Source: Candidatus Sulfuritelmatomonas gaucii
Lineage (GTDB): Bacteria; Acidobacteriota; Terriglobia; Terriglobales; Acidobacteriaceae
DNA: 53,494 nucleotides
Direction of reading: 5' to 3'
NCBI GenBank assembly: GCA_900290245.1
Contig: OKRB01000107.1
Span: 1-53,494 of the forward strand
The position numbers and the translations under genes were made by a program. Of this stretch, positions 43,435 to 52,273 are shown one piece after another. The notes below the pieces were generated by a model, which saw only the letters and a program-made list of their open reading frames with translations, was not told the origin of the DNA and did no database searches. The first letter of the stretch is position 1; each line of letters begins with the position of its first letter.

Positions 43435-45087
43435 CTAAAACCCCGCCAGGTACTGGTGGACAAACTGCACCGCAATCGAACCCTCGCCGACCGCCGACGC
43501 CACCCGCTTCACCGAGCCCGACCGAACGTCGCCGGCCACAAAAACTCCGGGGACGCTGCTCTCCAGCAGAAACGGTTCGCGCTTTTCCTGCCAAACCTCC
43601 GGCGTTTTGCCGTCCTTGCGCATGTCCGGACCGGCGAGCAGGAACCCCTTGTCATCGCGCAGGATGCAGGGGGGAAGCCACGTCGTCACCGGAGCCGCGC
43701 CAATGAATACAAACAGCGATGACGCCTGCACTTCGGTTTCGCCCGACGGGCCGCGCAAACGCAGTGCCGTCAAATGATCGTCACCCACCGCCTCAAGCAC
43801 TTGGGTACGCGCCTCTACCACAATATTTGATGTTCGGGAAATCTCATCGATTAAGTATTTCGACATGGTGACAGAAAGGCCATCACCCCGCACCAGCATA
43901 GTTACTTTCGTGGCAAACCGGGCAAAGTGCAGGGCAGCCTGGCCGGCGGAGTTGGCGCCCCCCACCATATAAACCTCTTCGCCCTTACAGGCCAGCGCTT
44001 CAACCAGCGCCGCTCCGTAGTAGATGCCGCGCCCGGTGAGCCGCTCCGCGCCGGGAATATCCAGCTTCCGATACTGGACGCCGGGCGACAGAACCACGCA
44101 GTGGCTTGATACCTCGCGGCCATCGCCGAGGCAAACGAAGCGGTATTGCCCGTCGATGCGCATGCCCGTGGCGCGCTGGGTCACAAATTCGGCGCCGAAC
44201 CGTGAGGCCTGCGCATGGGCGCGCCGGCCCAGGTCTGCGCCGGTCACGCCCGACGGGAACCCGAGATAATTTTCGATCCGGGAGCTGGAGCCGGCCTGGC
44301 CGCCGGGTGCTTCAGGCTCAATCACCACCGTGCGCAGGCCTTCGCTGGCGCCATACACCGCGGCCGCAAGCCCTGCCGGACCCGCTCCGACAACCACCAG
44401 GTCGTAGAAATCCTGGGCGGCCTGCACGCGCAGTCCCACCTGGCCGGCAAGAACCTCCAGTTCGGGATCGACGAGCGCTGTGCCGTCAGCGAAGATCACC
44501 ACCGGCAGCCGGCCGGGATCGAGCTTGTGGTCCTCAAGCAGTTTCAGGGCCTCGGGTCCGGCGGCAATGTCCAGCCAGCGGTAGGGCACATGATTGCGCG
44601 AAAGAAAGTCGCGCACGCGGTGATCGTTGAGCGACCAGCGATGCCCGACAACCCGCAATCCCTCGAACGGCGGCCGGTAGCCCGCCTGCCAGTCCTCGAG
44701 CAGGTCGGTGACCACAGGGTAGAGTTTCTCTTCCGGCGGATCCCACGGCTTGTTCAGGTAGTAGTGAATGCGCGCGGAATTAATGGCGCGGATGGCCGCC
44801 TCGGTGTCGGCATAGGCGGTGAGCAGCATCCGGCGCGCCTCAGGATAAATGGGACGCGCCCGTTCCAGCATTTCCACGCCGCTCATGCCCGGCATGCGCT
44901 GGTCGCTGATGATCAGGGCCACGGGCTCGTCGCGCGTCTTGAGCTGCGCCAGCATGTCCAGCGCTGCCTGGCCGCTGGCCGCCCGCATTACCCGATACGT
45001 GCTCCCGTATTCCCGGCGCAGATCCTGGACCACGGCCTCCAGCACGCTCACATCATCGTCTACCGCCAGTAGAATGGGCCTCGCCAT
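43435..45087 (-). CDS. response regulator receiver fused to a thioredoxin-reductase-like flavoprotein lacking the redox CxxC
   Basis: Protein of 550 residues. Residues 1-125 are a receiver with Asp62 (SDQRMPG) and Lys113 (LNKPW). Residues about 140-225 look like a glutaredoxin fold without its cysteines (HRWSLNDHRV). Residues about 230-550 are a thioredoxin-reductase-like FAD/NAD domain (VVVGAGPAGLAAAVYGA, VYMVGGANSAGQAA, GVFVAGDVR). The catalytic CATC of true thioredoxin reductases is replaced by GAAL (in YYGAALVEAL). It is therefore not a disulfide reductase and probably has a signalling or other NAD(P)H-flavin role. The ATG at 45087 starts the receiver; the longer frame to 45216 has no ribosome site. 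Confidence 0.88.
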   Translation of the reverse strand: MARPILLAVDDDVSVLEAVVQDLRREYGSTYRVMRAASGQAALDMLAQLKTRDEPVALIISDQRMPGMSGVEMLERARPIYPEARRMLLTAYADTEAAIRAINSARIHYYLNKPWDPPEEKLYPVVTDLLEDWQAGYRPPFEGLRVVGHRWSLNDHRVRDFLSRNHVPYRWLDIAAGPEALKLLEDHKLDPGRLPVVIFADGTALVDPELEVLAGQVGLRVQAAQDFYDLVVVGAGPAGLAAAVYGASEGLRTVVIEPEAPGGQAGSSSRIENYLGFPSGVTGADLGRRAHAQASRFGAEFVTQRATGMRIDGQYRFVCLGDGREVSSHCVVLSPGVQYRKLDIPGAERLTGRGIYYGAALVEALACKGEEVYMVGGANSAGQAALHFARFATKVTMLVRGDGLSVTMSKYLIDEISRTSNIVVEARTQVLEAVGDDHLTALRLRGPSGETEVQASSLFVFIGAAPVTTWLPPCILRDDKGFLLAGPDMRKDGKTPEVWQEKREPFLLESSVPGVFVAGDVRSGSVKRVASAVGEGSIAVQFVHQYLAGF

Positions 45088-45537
45088 AGTGAAAGTGTAG
45101 AGCCTTTGGCGGACCTGAAAAAAGCTGCCCGCCCGGGCTCGCCCAAAGTCGCTGCTCGCTCGGCGCGCGTCGACCCGAAATCGAGGCTTCGGCGGAAAGC
45201 CCCCGCGGTCCAGCAATAGCGGGTCCCCTTCTAGTTAATGGCCTTAGCGCTCCCACCCAGGGTTTTTTGTACCCAACCGCAACCGGCACGCGGTAATCTC
45301 TGACATAGCGCATCCGGGGGCCCGATGAGCCTTCCTCTCCGCCGCAGTTGCAATTCATGCGGTTGAGGTGGAGAATGTAACAATTGCAGACATTACCAAA
45401 GTATCCAGCTGGTTTGCCGATAGGGAAAACGGGCCGGAAAAGCAAGAGTGTATTGAAGTGTCATTGGCGGTTGCACGTAGAAGCGTCGAAAGATTCAATA
45501 CTTCCCCAGAAGACACGGGCAGGTTCGAGCGGACATT
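45088..45537. other. non-coding gap between the divergent signalling genes
   Basis: It should contain the promoters of the receiver-oxidoreductase gene (minus) and the LuxR gene (plus). I see GC-rich sequence near 45100-45240 and an A/T-richer part from 45350, but no clear -35/-10 pair and no gene. Confidence 0.5.
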
Positions 45538-46221
45538 ATGAACAAGATCATCCTGGCCGATTCGCAAGCAATCTTCAGGGCCGGCACCGCTAAGGTGCTG
45601 GCGATGGACGAAGATTTGCGCATCATTGCGCAATGCACTGACCTTGAGCGGATGTACCACGCGATCACCACGTTCCCGGGCTCCATCGTCGTGTTTGCGG
45701 CTTCGCTGCATCCGGATTTCGCGCGCCTCGGCATGTTGCTCGAGACCACCAACAGCCGCGGCATCGTGGTGGCTGAAAACAATGAGAATGCCTCGTCGTA
45801 CCTGCAGCAGGGCTTCCGAGGCGTCGTGTTCCGCAGCGTCACTGGACCCGCGCTGGTGGAGTGTGTGCGCCGTGTGGCCGCGGGCGATACCTGGCTACCC
45901 TCACAGGCGGCCCAGCCCGAGGTGCACGAGGACGACATGGTGGGCGCGCGCGTGCGCGACCGCCTCACGCCGAAAGAGATGCGTATCGTAGCGCTCATCG
46001 TGCAGGGTTGCAAGAACCGCGAGATTGCCATGCGGCTGAAGACCACCGAGCAGGTCATCAAGAACTACCTGCGTTCGATTTACGACAAAACCGGCGTGGG
46101 CGATCGCCTGGAGCTGGCTCTCTTCACCATCCATCACCGCGTGCTGGCGCGGGCGGCGGCGGAAGTGGGCCACAAGATGGAAGCCGAATCGCAGGCGGCC
46201 CAACCGGGTGCCGTCGCCTAG
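45538..46221 (+). CDS. LuxR-type regulator with degenerate receiver domain
   Basis: Protein of 227 residues. The N-terminal 120 residues have a receiver-like fold (KIILADSQAIFRAGTAKVL), but the acidic pair is reduced to Asp-Ser and the phosphorylation Asp is missing (IVVFAASLHPDF), as is the usual Lys. The C-terminal GerE/LuxR helix-turn-helix is intact (LTPKEMRIVALIVQGCKNREIAMRLKTTEQVIKNYL region, about 142-177). It probably works without phosphorylation. It is divergent from the receiver-oxidoreductase gene and may belong to the same signalling block. The ATG at 45538 has a weak ribosome site. Confidence 0.82.
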   Translation: MNKIILADSQAIFRAGTAKVLAMDEDLRIIAQCTDLERMYHAITTFPGSIVVFAASLHPDFARLGMLLETTNSRGIVVAENNENASSYLQQGFRGVVFRSVTGPALVECVRRVAAGDTWLPSQAAQPEVHEDDMVGARVRDRLTPKEMRIVALIVQGCKNREIAMRLKTTEQVIKNYLRSIYDKTGVGDRLELALFTIHHRVLARAAAEVGHKMEAESQAAQPGAVA

Positions 46222-46250
46222 AACTGGTTGCATAAATAGTGTTTTGAAGG

Positions 46251-46303
46251 GGCACGGATTTATCCGTGCCGCCAAAGTCCGGGGGAATCGCGGGCTTTAG
46301 CCC
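46251..46303. terminator. double palindrome between convergent genes
   Basis: GGCACGGA (46251-46258) with TCCGTGCC (46263-46270), and GGGC (46292-46295) with GCCC (46300-46303), both around TTTA loops. They sit between two converging genes and probably stop transcription from both sides. GGCACGG and GGGCTTTAGCCC blocks also look like a dispersed acidobacterial repeat; that is an impression, not a search result. Confidence 0.5.
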
Positions 46304-46337
46304 CTGAGGGATGCTTTCCGATACGCCCTTTGCTGCC

Positions 46338-46703
46338 TCACGTTGCGTGGATCAGGCTGAAGGTCAGGATCAACAAGACGATCAAGCTGACCACCGTATA
46401 CAACCGGTCCTTCTCCAGCAGAAAACCCACCACGGCCATCATCACTCGCGCCACCGGCGTGAGGATCAGCAGCACTAGGCCAATTTGCATCAGCCCTTCG
46501 CTGTTCAGGTGCGCTGCCGACTGAATGATGCCGGAAAGGGTCTGGACGGCCGGCCCTCCCGCCGCAAAATGACGATAGTTGACGTGATCTGCATAGTGCT
46601 GGACGAGATACAATGCCCCGCCCGCGGCGACCACTGCCGCGGCCAGCAACACGCCGGTCTGCAGCAGGCGGCCGATGATGGTTTCGAGGCGTCGATCATC
46701 CAT
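46338..46703 (-). CDS. DUF1634 family membrane protein
   Basis: Protein of 121 residues with three membrane helices (about 14-36, 70-92 and 98-119). It matches DUF1634, commonly encoded next to TauE/SafE exporters as here (5-base gap after the TauE stop). It is presumed to support the exporter. Confidence 0.8.
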   Translation of the reverse strand: MDDRRLETIIGRLLQTGVLLAAAVVAAGGALYLVQHYADHVNYRHFAAGGPAVQTLSGIIQSAAHLNSEGLMQIGLVLLILTPVARVMMAVVGFLLEKDRLYTVVSLIVLLILTFSLIHAT

Positions 46704-46708
46704 TTGCG

Positions 46709-47542
46709 CTAGATCCTTCCCGTGATGCCGCTGGCGATCATTTCAATGGCAAGAGCCAGAATCACGAAGGCGAAAACCATCCTGAGCGTGCGAACATGAG
46801 CGTGCACCAGTACTTTTGCGCCCAGCAACGCCCCGCCCAGCACGCCAAGCATCACCGGCATGGCTACGCGCGGGTCGATGAATCCGCGGCTGAGGTAAAG
46901 CCCGGCGCTGGCGGCGGCAGTCACGCCGATCATGAAGTTGCTGGTGGTGGTGGATACCTTGAAGGGAATTCTCATGGCGCGGTCCATGGCAATCACCTTC
47001 ACCGCCCCCGACCCGATGCCGAGCAGTCCGGAGAGCGCTCCGGCCCCAAACATGATGCTGAATCCGGCGGACACGTTGCGCACTCCGTAGCCCTCCTTTT
47101 TGCCGCCGACCGGATAGCTGCTGGCCAGCCGCAATCGGCGCGCAAGCGCGTCAGACTCCACCAGAACGTCGCCCGGCGGAGACTTGAACGACTGGTATGC
47201 CGCCTGCACCAGGACGAGACCGAAGATGATGGCGAGCGCATGCGTGCTGAAGCGCCCCGCGAGAAACGCGCCGATGATGGCGCCGATGGTCGTTGCAATT
47301 TCAAGAAACATCCCGATGCGGATGTTGGAAAACCCCTCGCGCACGTAGGCCGCCGCTGCGCCAGAAGACGTGGCGATGACAGAAACAAGCGAGGCGCCGA
47401 TGGCGTATTTGATGTCGACGCCCAGCGCCAGCGTGAGTGCCGGAACCACGATCACGCCCCCGCCGAGTCCGGTGAGCGCGCCCAGAAATCCCGCCAGGGT
47501 TGAAAGAATCCATACGAACGCCGTGAATTCCCACACTGTCAT
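46709..47542 (-). CDS. TauE/SafE family anion (sulfite/organosulfonate) exporter
   Basis: Protein of 277 residues with about eight membrane helices. The TauE motif GALTGLGGGVIVVPAL near 21 and its second copy GLLGIGSGAVKVIAMD near 169 show the internal repeat of the family. The substrate is probably sulfite or another small anion; no sulfur gene is close enough to say. The ATG at 47542 starts the first helix; upstream residues in the open frame look non-coding. It forms an operon with DUF1634. Confidence 0.88.
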   Translation of the reverse strand: MTVWEFTAFVWILSTLAGFLGALTGLGGGVIVVPALTLALGVDIKYAIGASLVSVIATSSGAAAAYVREGFSNIRIGMFLEIATTIGAIIGAFLAGRFSTHALAIIFGLVLVQAAYQSFKSPPGDVLVESDALARRLRLASSYPVGGKKEGYGVRNVSAGFSIMFGAGALSGLLGIGSGAVKVIAMDRAMRIPFKVSTTTSNFMIGVTAAASAGLYLSRGFIDPRVAMPVMLGVLGGALLGAKVLVHAHVRTLRMVFAFVILALAIEMIASGITGRI

Positions 47543-47712
47543 CGGATGGATCGAGTCTCCCCTGCTAGGCTTTGATGCTGCACGGCGCTGGTGTTGAAGA
47601 CTTACCGCGGGGGCGCCAACCTGCCAATTTGCCATCGTGCGCGCCAGCGCACGCCAACTCGCCGCAAGAAACCTCCCAAGCCTGGCCCCGGCGCCGCGTT
47701 CCCCAAACTGCT

Positions 47713-49305
47713 CTAAAGCTTTTCGCCGACACTCTTGGCTTGCGTGAAGAGATAAAGGTAATCCGGTCCGCCGGCCTTTGAGTCCGTCCCGCTCATGTTG
47801 AATCCGCCAAAGGGATGCGCACCGACCATGGCGCCCGTGCATTTGCGATTGAAGTAGAGATTGCCCACATGGAACTCGCGGCGGGCGCGATTCAGCCGGT
47901 CGCGATTGGTTGAGTAGATTGAGCCGGTCAGGCCGTACTCCGTGTTATTCGCCACCCGCAGCCCTTCCTCGAAGTTCGCCACCTTGATGACCGCCAGCAC
48001 CGGACCGAAGATTTCTTCCTGGGCAATCACGGCATTGGGCGCAACGTCGGCAAAGATGGTCGGCTCCAGGAAATACCCCCCGTCGGCAGTTGCCGGGGCG
48101 TTGCCGCCCGCGATTAGCCGGCTTTCTTTTTTCCCAGCCTCGATATGACGCAACATCGAGTTGAGCGCGCCCTGGTTGATGACCGGGCCTAGATCATGAT
48201 TGGCCGCAGGATCGCCGACGGTGAGCGTAGCTACGCGTTCCCGCAGGCGCTCGATGAAAGCGTCGTAGATGGGAGCTTCGATGATGGCGCGCGAGCAGGC
48301 GGAGCACTTTTGCCCGCTGAAGCCGAACGCTGAGGCGGCCACTCCCGCAATGGCGGCGTCAACGTCCGCATCCGCGCATACCAGGATGGAGTCTTTGCCG
48401 CCCATCTCTAGAATGGTCCGCTTGATCCAGATCTGGCCCGGCTGCATGTGTGCTGCGCGCTCGTGAATCTCCAGGCCCACAGCCTTCGATCCTGTAAATG
48501 AAATGAAGCGGGTCTTCGGATGCTCAACCACCGCGTTGCCGAACGAAGCCCCGGCGCCGGGGCAGAAGTTCACCACGCCGTCCGGAATGCCGGCCTCTTC
48601 CAGCACTTCAACAAAGCGCGCGGCAATGGTGGGCGCATCGCTCGACGGCTTCAGAACCACCGTGTTTCCGCTGACGATGGCCGCAGACGTCATTCCGGCC
48701 ATGATGGCGAATGGAAAATTCCACGGCGAGATCACCGCGCCCGCGCCCAGCGGAATATAGAACAGCTCGTCGCGCTCGCCGGGATACTGGATGGGCGTCG
48801 TCGAGCCGGCAAGGCGCAAAGCCTCGCGAGCGTAGAACTCAAGAAAGTCGATGGCTTCGCCGACGTCGGCATCCGCTTCGGCCCAGTTCTTGCCCACTTC
48901 GTAGGTAAGCCACGCCATGAATTCGAATTTGCGCCTCCGAATAATCGCCGCTGCGCCCAGCAGCAGCGAAACGCGTTCCTCCACCGTGGTCCTGCTCCAC
49001 GATTCAAAGGCGCGAAGAGCGGCAGCCATGGCGGCCTCGGCCTGCGCCGCGCCGGCTTTCTGGTGAATGCCGACCAGCTGGGCCGGTCGCGCTGGGTTGA
49101 TGGAGCGAATCTTCTCTGTAGTTTTCAGCCGCTTGCCGCCGATGATCAGGCTGTACTCGCTCCCCAGGTGCGACACCCGTTGTTCGAGCGCCTGGCGCAT
49201 CTGGCGCGCATTCTCGGGGTCGTTGAAATCGGTGAAAGGCTCATTGGCGAATGCGCCCTGAGGCGTCCGCGGCCGGATCGAAAGAGCACCACTTGCAATT
49301 GGCAT
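47713..49305 (-). CDS. L-glutamate gamma-semialdehyde (P5C) dehydrogenase
   Basis: Protein of 530 residues, the size of RocA/PutA-C-type P5C dehydrogenases. NAD and substrate motifs are present (SPWNFPFA, LKPSSDAP, FTGSKAVG), with general base Glu300 in LEMGGKD and the catalytic Cys334 in GFSGQKCSA. It oxidises glutamate semialdehyde to glutamate, the second step of proline catabolism. No proline dehydrogenase is in the window. Confidence 0.93.
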   Translation of the reverse strand: MPIASGALSIRPRTPQGAFANEPFTDFNDPENARQMRQALEQRVSHLGSEYSLIIGGKRLKTTEKIRSINPARPAQLVGIHQKAGAAQAEAAMAAALRAFESWSRTTVEERVSLLLGAAAIIRRRKFEFMAWLTYEVGKNWAEADADVGEAIDFLEFYAREALRLAGSTTPIQYPGERDELFYIPLGAGAVISPWNFPFAIMAGMTSAAIVSGNTVVLKPSSDAPTIAARFVEVLEEAGIPDGVVNFCPGAGASFGNAVVEHPKTRFISFTGSKAVGLEIHERAAHMQPGQIWIKRTILEMGGKDSILVCADADVDAAIAGVAASAFGFSGQKCSACSRAIIEAPIYDAFIERLRERVATLTVGDPAANHDLGPVINQGALNSMLRHIEAGKKESRLIAGGNAPATADGGYFLEPTIFADVAPNAVIAQEEIFGPVLAVIKVANFEEGLRVANNTEYGLTGSIYSTNRDRLNRARREFHVGNLYFNRKCTGAMVGAHPFGGFNMSGTDSKAGGPDYLYLFTQAKSVGEKL

Positions 49306-49432
49306 AACGGAACCAGTTTAGTCGAAATGCCGCGAGGAGGCAGTGATTTCCTTCTTGACAGAACTCGAGGCCGAACCGTATACGAGTAGCTCCGGGTTCC
49401 CCAATCAAATCAACTGAAAGAGGAGTGAGACC

Positions 49433-49951
49433 ATGAAGAAACTCGTATTCTTTGCGGCCGTCGTGTTGCTTTCAATGTGCAATCTAAGTGGAGGCTTGCG
49501 GGCGCAGGCGCAGTCGAAGGATGAGCAGGCCATTCGCACGCTCGAAACTAAGTTTGCGATGGCATTTGTCGCCAAGAATGTCGACGAGATCATGAAGTTC
49601 TACGCTCCGGGCGATCAACTTCTGGTCTTTGACCTGATCACCCCGCGGCAGTATGCGGGCTGGGATGCCTATAAGAAGGACTGGCAGGACACCTTCGCCT
49701 TGATGAAGGGCACACCCGAGTTCGACACAAAGGACCTGGGCGTGACGACCGATGGCAAGCTGGCCTGGAGCCACAGCATCCAGCACGCATCGTGGACCGG
49801 CACAGACGGCACGCCGTTCGAAATGACGGTGCGCGTTACGGATTGCTACAAGAAAATCGACGGCAAGTGGCTCATCGTGCTGGAGCACGTCTCAGTCCCG
49901 CTTGACCTTTCCGGGCCGAAGCCGGTGCCGGATTTGATGTCGAAGCCGTGA
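49433..49951 (+). CDS. secreted SnoaL/DUF4440-like (NTF2-fold) protein
   Basis: Protein of 172 residues with a signal peptide (1-25, cut near AQAQS). The mature part matches the NTF2-like SnoaL/DUF4440 class: KDEQAIRTLETKFAMAFVAKNVDEIMKFYA near 30-58, and the WLIVLEHVSVPLDLS end. These folds bind small ligands or act as small hydrolases or isomerases; the role here is unknown. It stands alone between P5C dehydrogenase and the PD-(D/E)XK gene. Confidence 0.82.
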   Translation: MKKLVFFAAVVLLSMCNLSGGLRAQAQSKDEQAIRTLETKFAMAFVAKNVDEIMKFYAPGDQLLVFDLITPRQYAGWDAYKKDWQDTFALMKGTPEFDTKDLGVTTDGKLAWSHSIQHASWTGTDGTPFEMTVRVTDCYKKIDGKWLIVLEHVSVPLDLSGPKPVPDLMSKP

Positions 49952-49998
49952 TAAGCAGAGAACAAGGGAACGACTGAGTGCCGGGAGCCGCACGCTCG

Positions 49999-51633
49999 CT
50001 ATCCACGGTCTGAACTGCGCTTGCGAAACACAATCTTCAGCTCGCGACGCCAGTGCTCCGAGAGAGCAATAAGCTCCCACTCAATCTCCGGCGAAAGGTA
50101 TCGCAGCACCGGCTCGTTCGCAGGATGAATGCGCAGCGCCGGCCCAGCCAGGATGAGGCGCGGCGGCAACGGAGACACTTCGGCACCGGCGAAATAGCCG
50201 CTGCGTTCGAATGCCGAGTGCGGTGCGTTCCCCGAAGGGCCCGCCTTGCGATCGGCATTCAGCGCACGCACGCGAATCCAGTAATCGAGCGCCTGCAGCG
50301 GCAGATGCAGGTCCTCGTTGGCCTTCAATTCCAAAACCACAAGGCGCGAGTTGCGGTCGAGCGTGAGCAGGTCGAGCATGCCGCGGTCGCCTGTTGAGAG
50401 CGCGGGCACCTGCGAGTAGAGCAGGTCGACGCGCAGATCCGGCAGCAGCTCGGCAAGCCCCATGCGCAGCCGCGACTCAAGCCACCGCTCCGGTGCCATG
50501 CGAAACAACGGATCGGTGTGCGCCCCATCGGCTTGCCGGCTCTTGAATAGCCGTCGAAACAGATCGCAGCACAGCGCTTCATTCTCTTCCGTGAGCGACG
50601 TCTCGTTCGCGCCGGCGCCGAAAGTAACTTCATTTTCGCGCGCGAACGAATGCGCCGCAGCGCCATGGCGCACACACGCAAACTCAAGCCCGTGCAGCAG
50701 GAGCCCAACCTCTGTCGCCGAGCGCGGTCGGATTTCAACCCGCTCGCGCGCCGCCTCCGGAACGAGCGCGAGCAGCCGATCAATGCCTGCCTGGCACCGC
50801 TCGAGCGCTGCCGCAGGCGAGAACGCGTGCACGACGCGCGACTCCAAATTGCCGGTGTCTCGAAAATCGACCGGCACAAGCTCTTCGCTGCGCTCATCGA
50901 GCGTCAATAACTCAAAGTTTGCTGCGGCGTGGTTCAGCCACGCTATGCGCTCGGCCGTGGTGCGCCATGCGCCCGCCGGCACAATCACTTTCAGGCCGCC
51001 AAAATGACGTCGCGCGTCCCCGTGCAGGCGGCAGTATTCGAGCCAGAGAATTCCCAGAGTCAAAACGCCGTCGATCACGGAGCCGGATTCCGCGGCGCTC
51101 ACGCCGATCACCGCATCGGCCCCCGTTCCCTTGAGCAGGCGGCCGCGAACATAAGCCGGGCCAAAGCTATGCTCCAGGTCCATCGCCGTGCGTAGCCCGT
51201 CGACTTTGTAGCCGATGAAGTGCCGCGTCAGCACGCGCTCCAGCAGCCGTTGATAGTTGCGCCGCGCGGAGTCGCGCACCGTCGGCGTCCGCCTGTCGCT
51301 TGAGGGCGCGAGTTCGAGCGATTGCGGCTTAGCCGCTCCCATGCGCCGCGTAACGAGTCGCAGGCACTGCGCGCGCTGCTGCACATCGACGACGGTGCGT
51401 ACCAAGTTTCGCTCATTGCTCCAAAGTTGTAGCAGGCAGCGGCCGTGCGACTCGGCAACCGAGTAGCGCGCCGTGCGCATATCGAACAGCACGCGCCCAT
51501 CCTCAAGCAGCGCCGCCGCAGGATGATCCGCGAGATACGACTCGATGATCTGCGCCAGTCGCTCCGGCGAAGCAGTTTTGCCGGGCTCCCCGGCGACAGG
51601 TCTTTGTCGCTGGGGTGAAGTGTCGGGGCCCAT
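49999..51633 (-). CDS. unknown protein with C-terminal PD-(D/E)XK nuclease-like motif
   Basis: Protein of 544 residues without a recognised family in its N-terminal half. The C-terminal part has Glu386 (ERWLESRL), Asp421 (GMLDLLT), Glu435-Leu-Lys437 (LVVLELKA) and a following QALDYW. That order (E, D, E-x-K, Q-x-x-x-Y) is typical of PD-(D/E)XK nucleases such as RecB-like or Cas4-like types. A DNA-processing role is inferred from the motif only. The ATG at 51633 leaves an 8-base gap after DinB; the TTG at 51702 would overlap DinB by 61 bases. The first codons are formed by a palindromic element at 51588-51615. Confidence 0.6.
   Translation of the reverse strand: MGPDTSPQRQRPVAGEPGKTASPERLAQIIESYLADHPAAALLEDGRVLFDMRTARYSVAESHGRCLLQLWSNERNLVRTVVDVQQRAQCLRLVTRRMGAAKPQSLELAPSSDRRTPTVRDSARRNYQRLLERVLTRHFIGYKVDGLRTAMDLEHSFGPAYVRGRLLKGTGADAVIGVSAAESGSVIDGVLTLGILWLEYCRLHGDARRHFGGLKVIVPAGAWRTTAERIAWLNHAAANFELLTLDERSEELVPVDFRDTGNLESRVVHAFSPAAALERCQAGIDRLLALVPEAARERVEIRPRSATEVGLLLHGLEFACVRHGAAAHSFARENEVTFGAGANETSLTEENEALCCDLFRRLFKSRQADGAHTDPLFRMAPERWLESRLRMGLAELLPDLRVDLLYSQVPALSTGDRGMLDLLTLDRNSRLVVLELKANEDLHLPLQALDYWIRVRALNADRKAGPSGNAPHSAFERSGYFAGAEVSPLPPRLILAGPALRIHPANEPVLRYLSPEIEWELIALSEHWRRELKIVFRKRSSDRG
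51588..51615. repeat. palindromic element at the 5' end of the PD-(D/E)XK-like gene
   Basis: CCCCGGCGAC (51588-51597) pairs with GTCGCTGGGG (51606-51615), one wobble, with loop AGGTCTTT. The loop and arms match the element at 40667-40694 in the GH3 gene. It encodes about residues 7-15 of the protein. Confidence 0.65.
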
Positions 51634-51641
51634 GGTTCGTT

Positions 51642-52172
51642 CTACCAACCCATGCGGGAACGCAGGCTCGTGATATGAGCCACATGGTGGCGGGAGTGCC
51701 AATCGTACAGAGCGAGATTTGTGGCGAGCGTCATACGCCCCCGCTCCGGATGGTTGAAGCCGCGCTCAAAGTCATCTTCCGTCATCGACGCAAGCATCGC
51801 CACCAGCCGGGCATGCAGCCCGTCGACGAAGTCGAGCGACGGTTCGATGGGCATACGGTTGTCGGGTAGGCGCGCCCACGCAGCCTCATCGTACGGCTTG
51901 ATGGTGGGCCAATCCTCAGTGAGGGCCAGCTTGAATCGCACATACGAATTGGCGTGGCTGTCGGCGAAGTGATGCACAACCTGGCGAACGGTCCAGCCGC
52001 CATCGCGGTACGGCGTATCGAGTTGGGCCTGGTTGAGGCCGGCCACGGCGGCGCGCAGCCGCTCGGGCAGCAGGCGCAGTGTGTCAATTTGCGCGGCGCG
52101 CGTAGCGGCTGTGCTTGCCGCAGGCTTCTGGAAACGGCCCACAGGATAACGCAGTTCGTCGAGATCGCTCAT
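51642..52172 (-). CDS. DinB-superfamily YfiT/BstA-like putative metal-dependent hydrolase
   Basis: Protein of 176 residues. It follows the YfiT pattern closely: YRDGGWTVRQVVHHFADSH, YVRFKLALTED, PTIKPYDE, and the C-terminal DWHSRHHVAHI. His residues of the VHHF, DSH and HHVAH segments would bind the metal. Related proteins transfer bacillithiol or other small thiols; this organism's thiol is unknown. The stop lies 8 bases before the next gene's ATG, so both are probably cotranscribed. Confidence 0.85.
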   Translation of the reverse strand: MSDLDELRYPVGRFQKPAASTAATRAAQIDTLRLLPERLRAAVAGLNQAQLDTPYRDGGWTVRQVVHHFADSHANSYVRFKLALTEDWPTIKPYDEAAWARLPDNRMPIEPSLDFVDGLHARLVAMLASMTEDDFERGFNHPERGRMTLATNLALYDWHSRHHVAHITSLRSRMGW

Positions 52173-52273
52173 GGCAAGAATCTTAAATGGAGCAGGCAGA
52201 GGGCCGGAACAAGTGCGGCCGGAAGAGAAAGGCTGTGGAGCTGAACGAGGTACCGCGAATACGGCAAGTCGTC

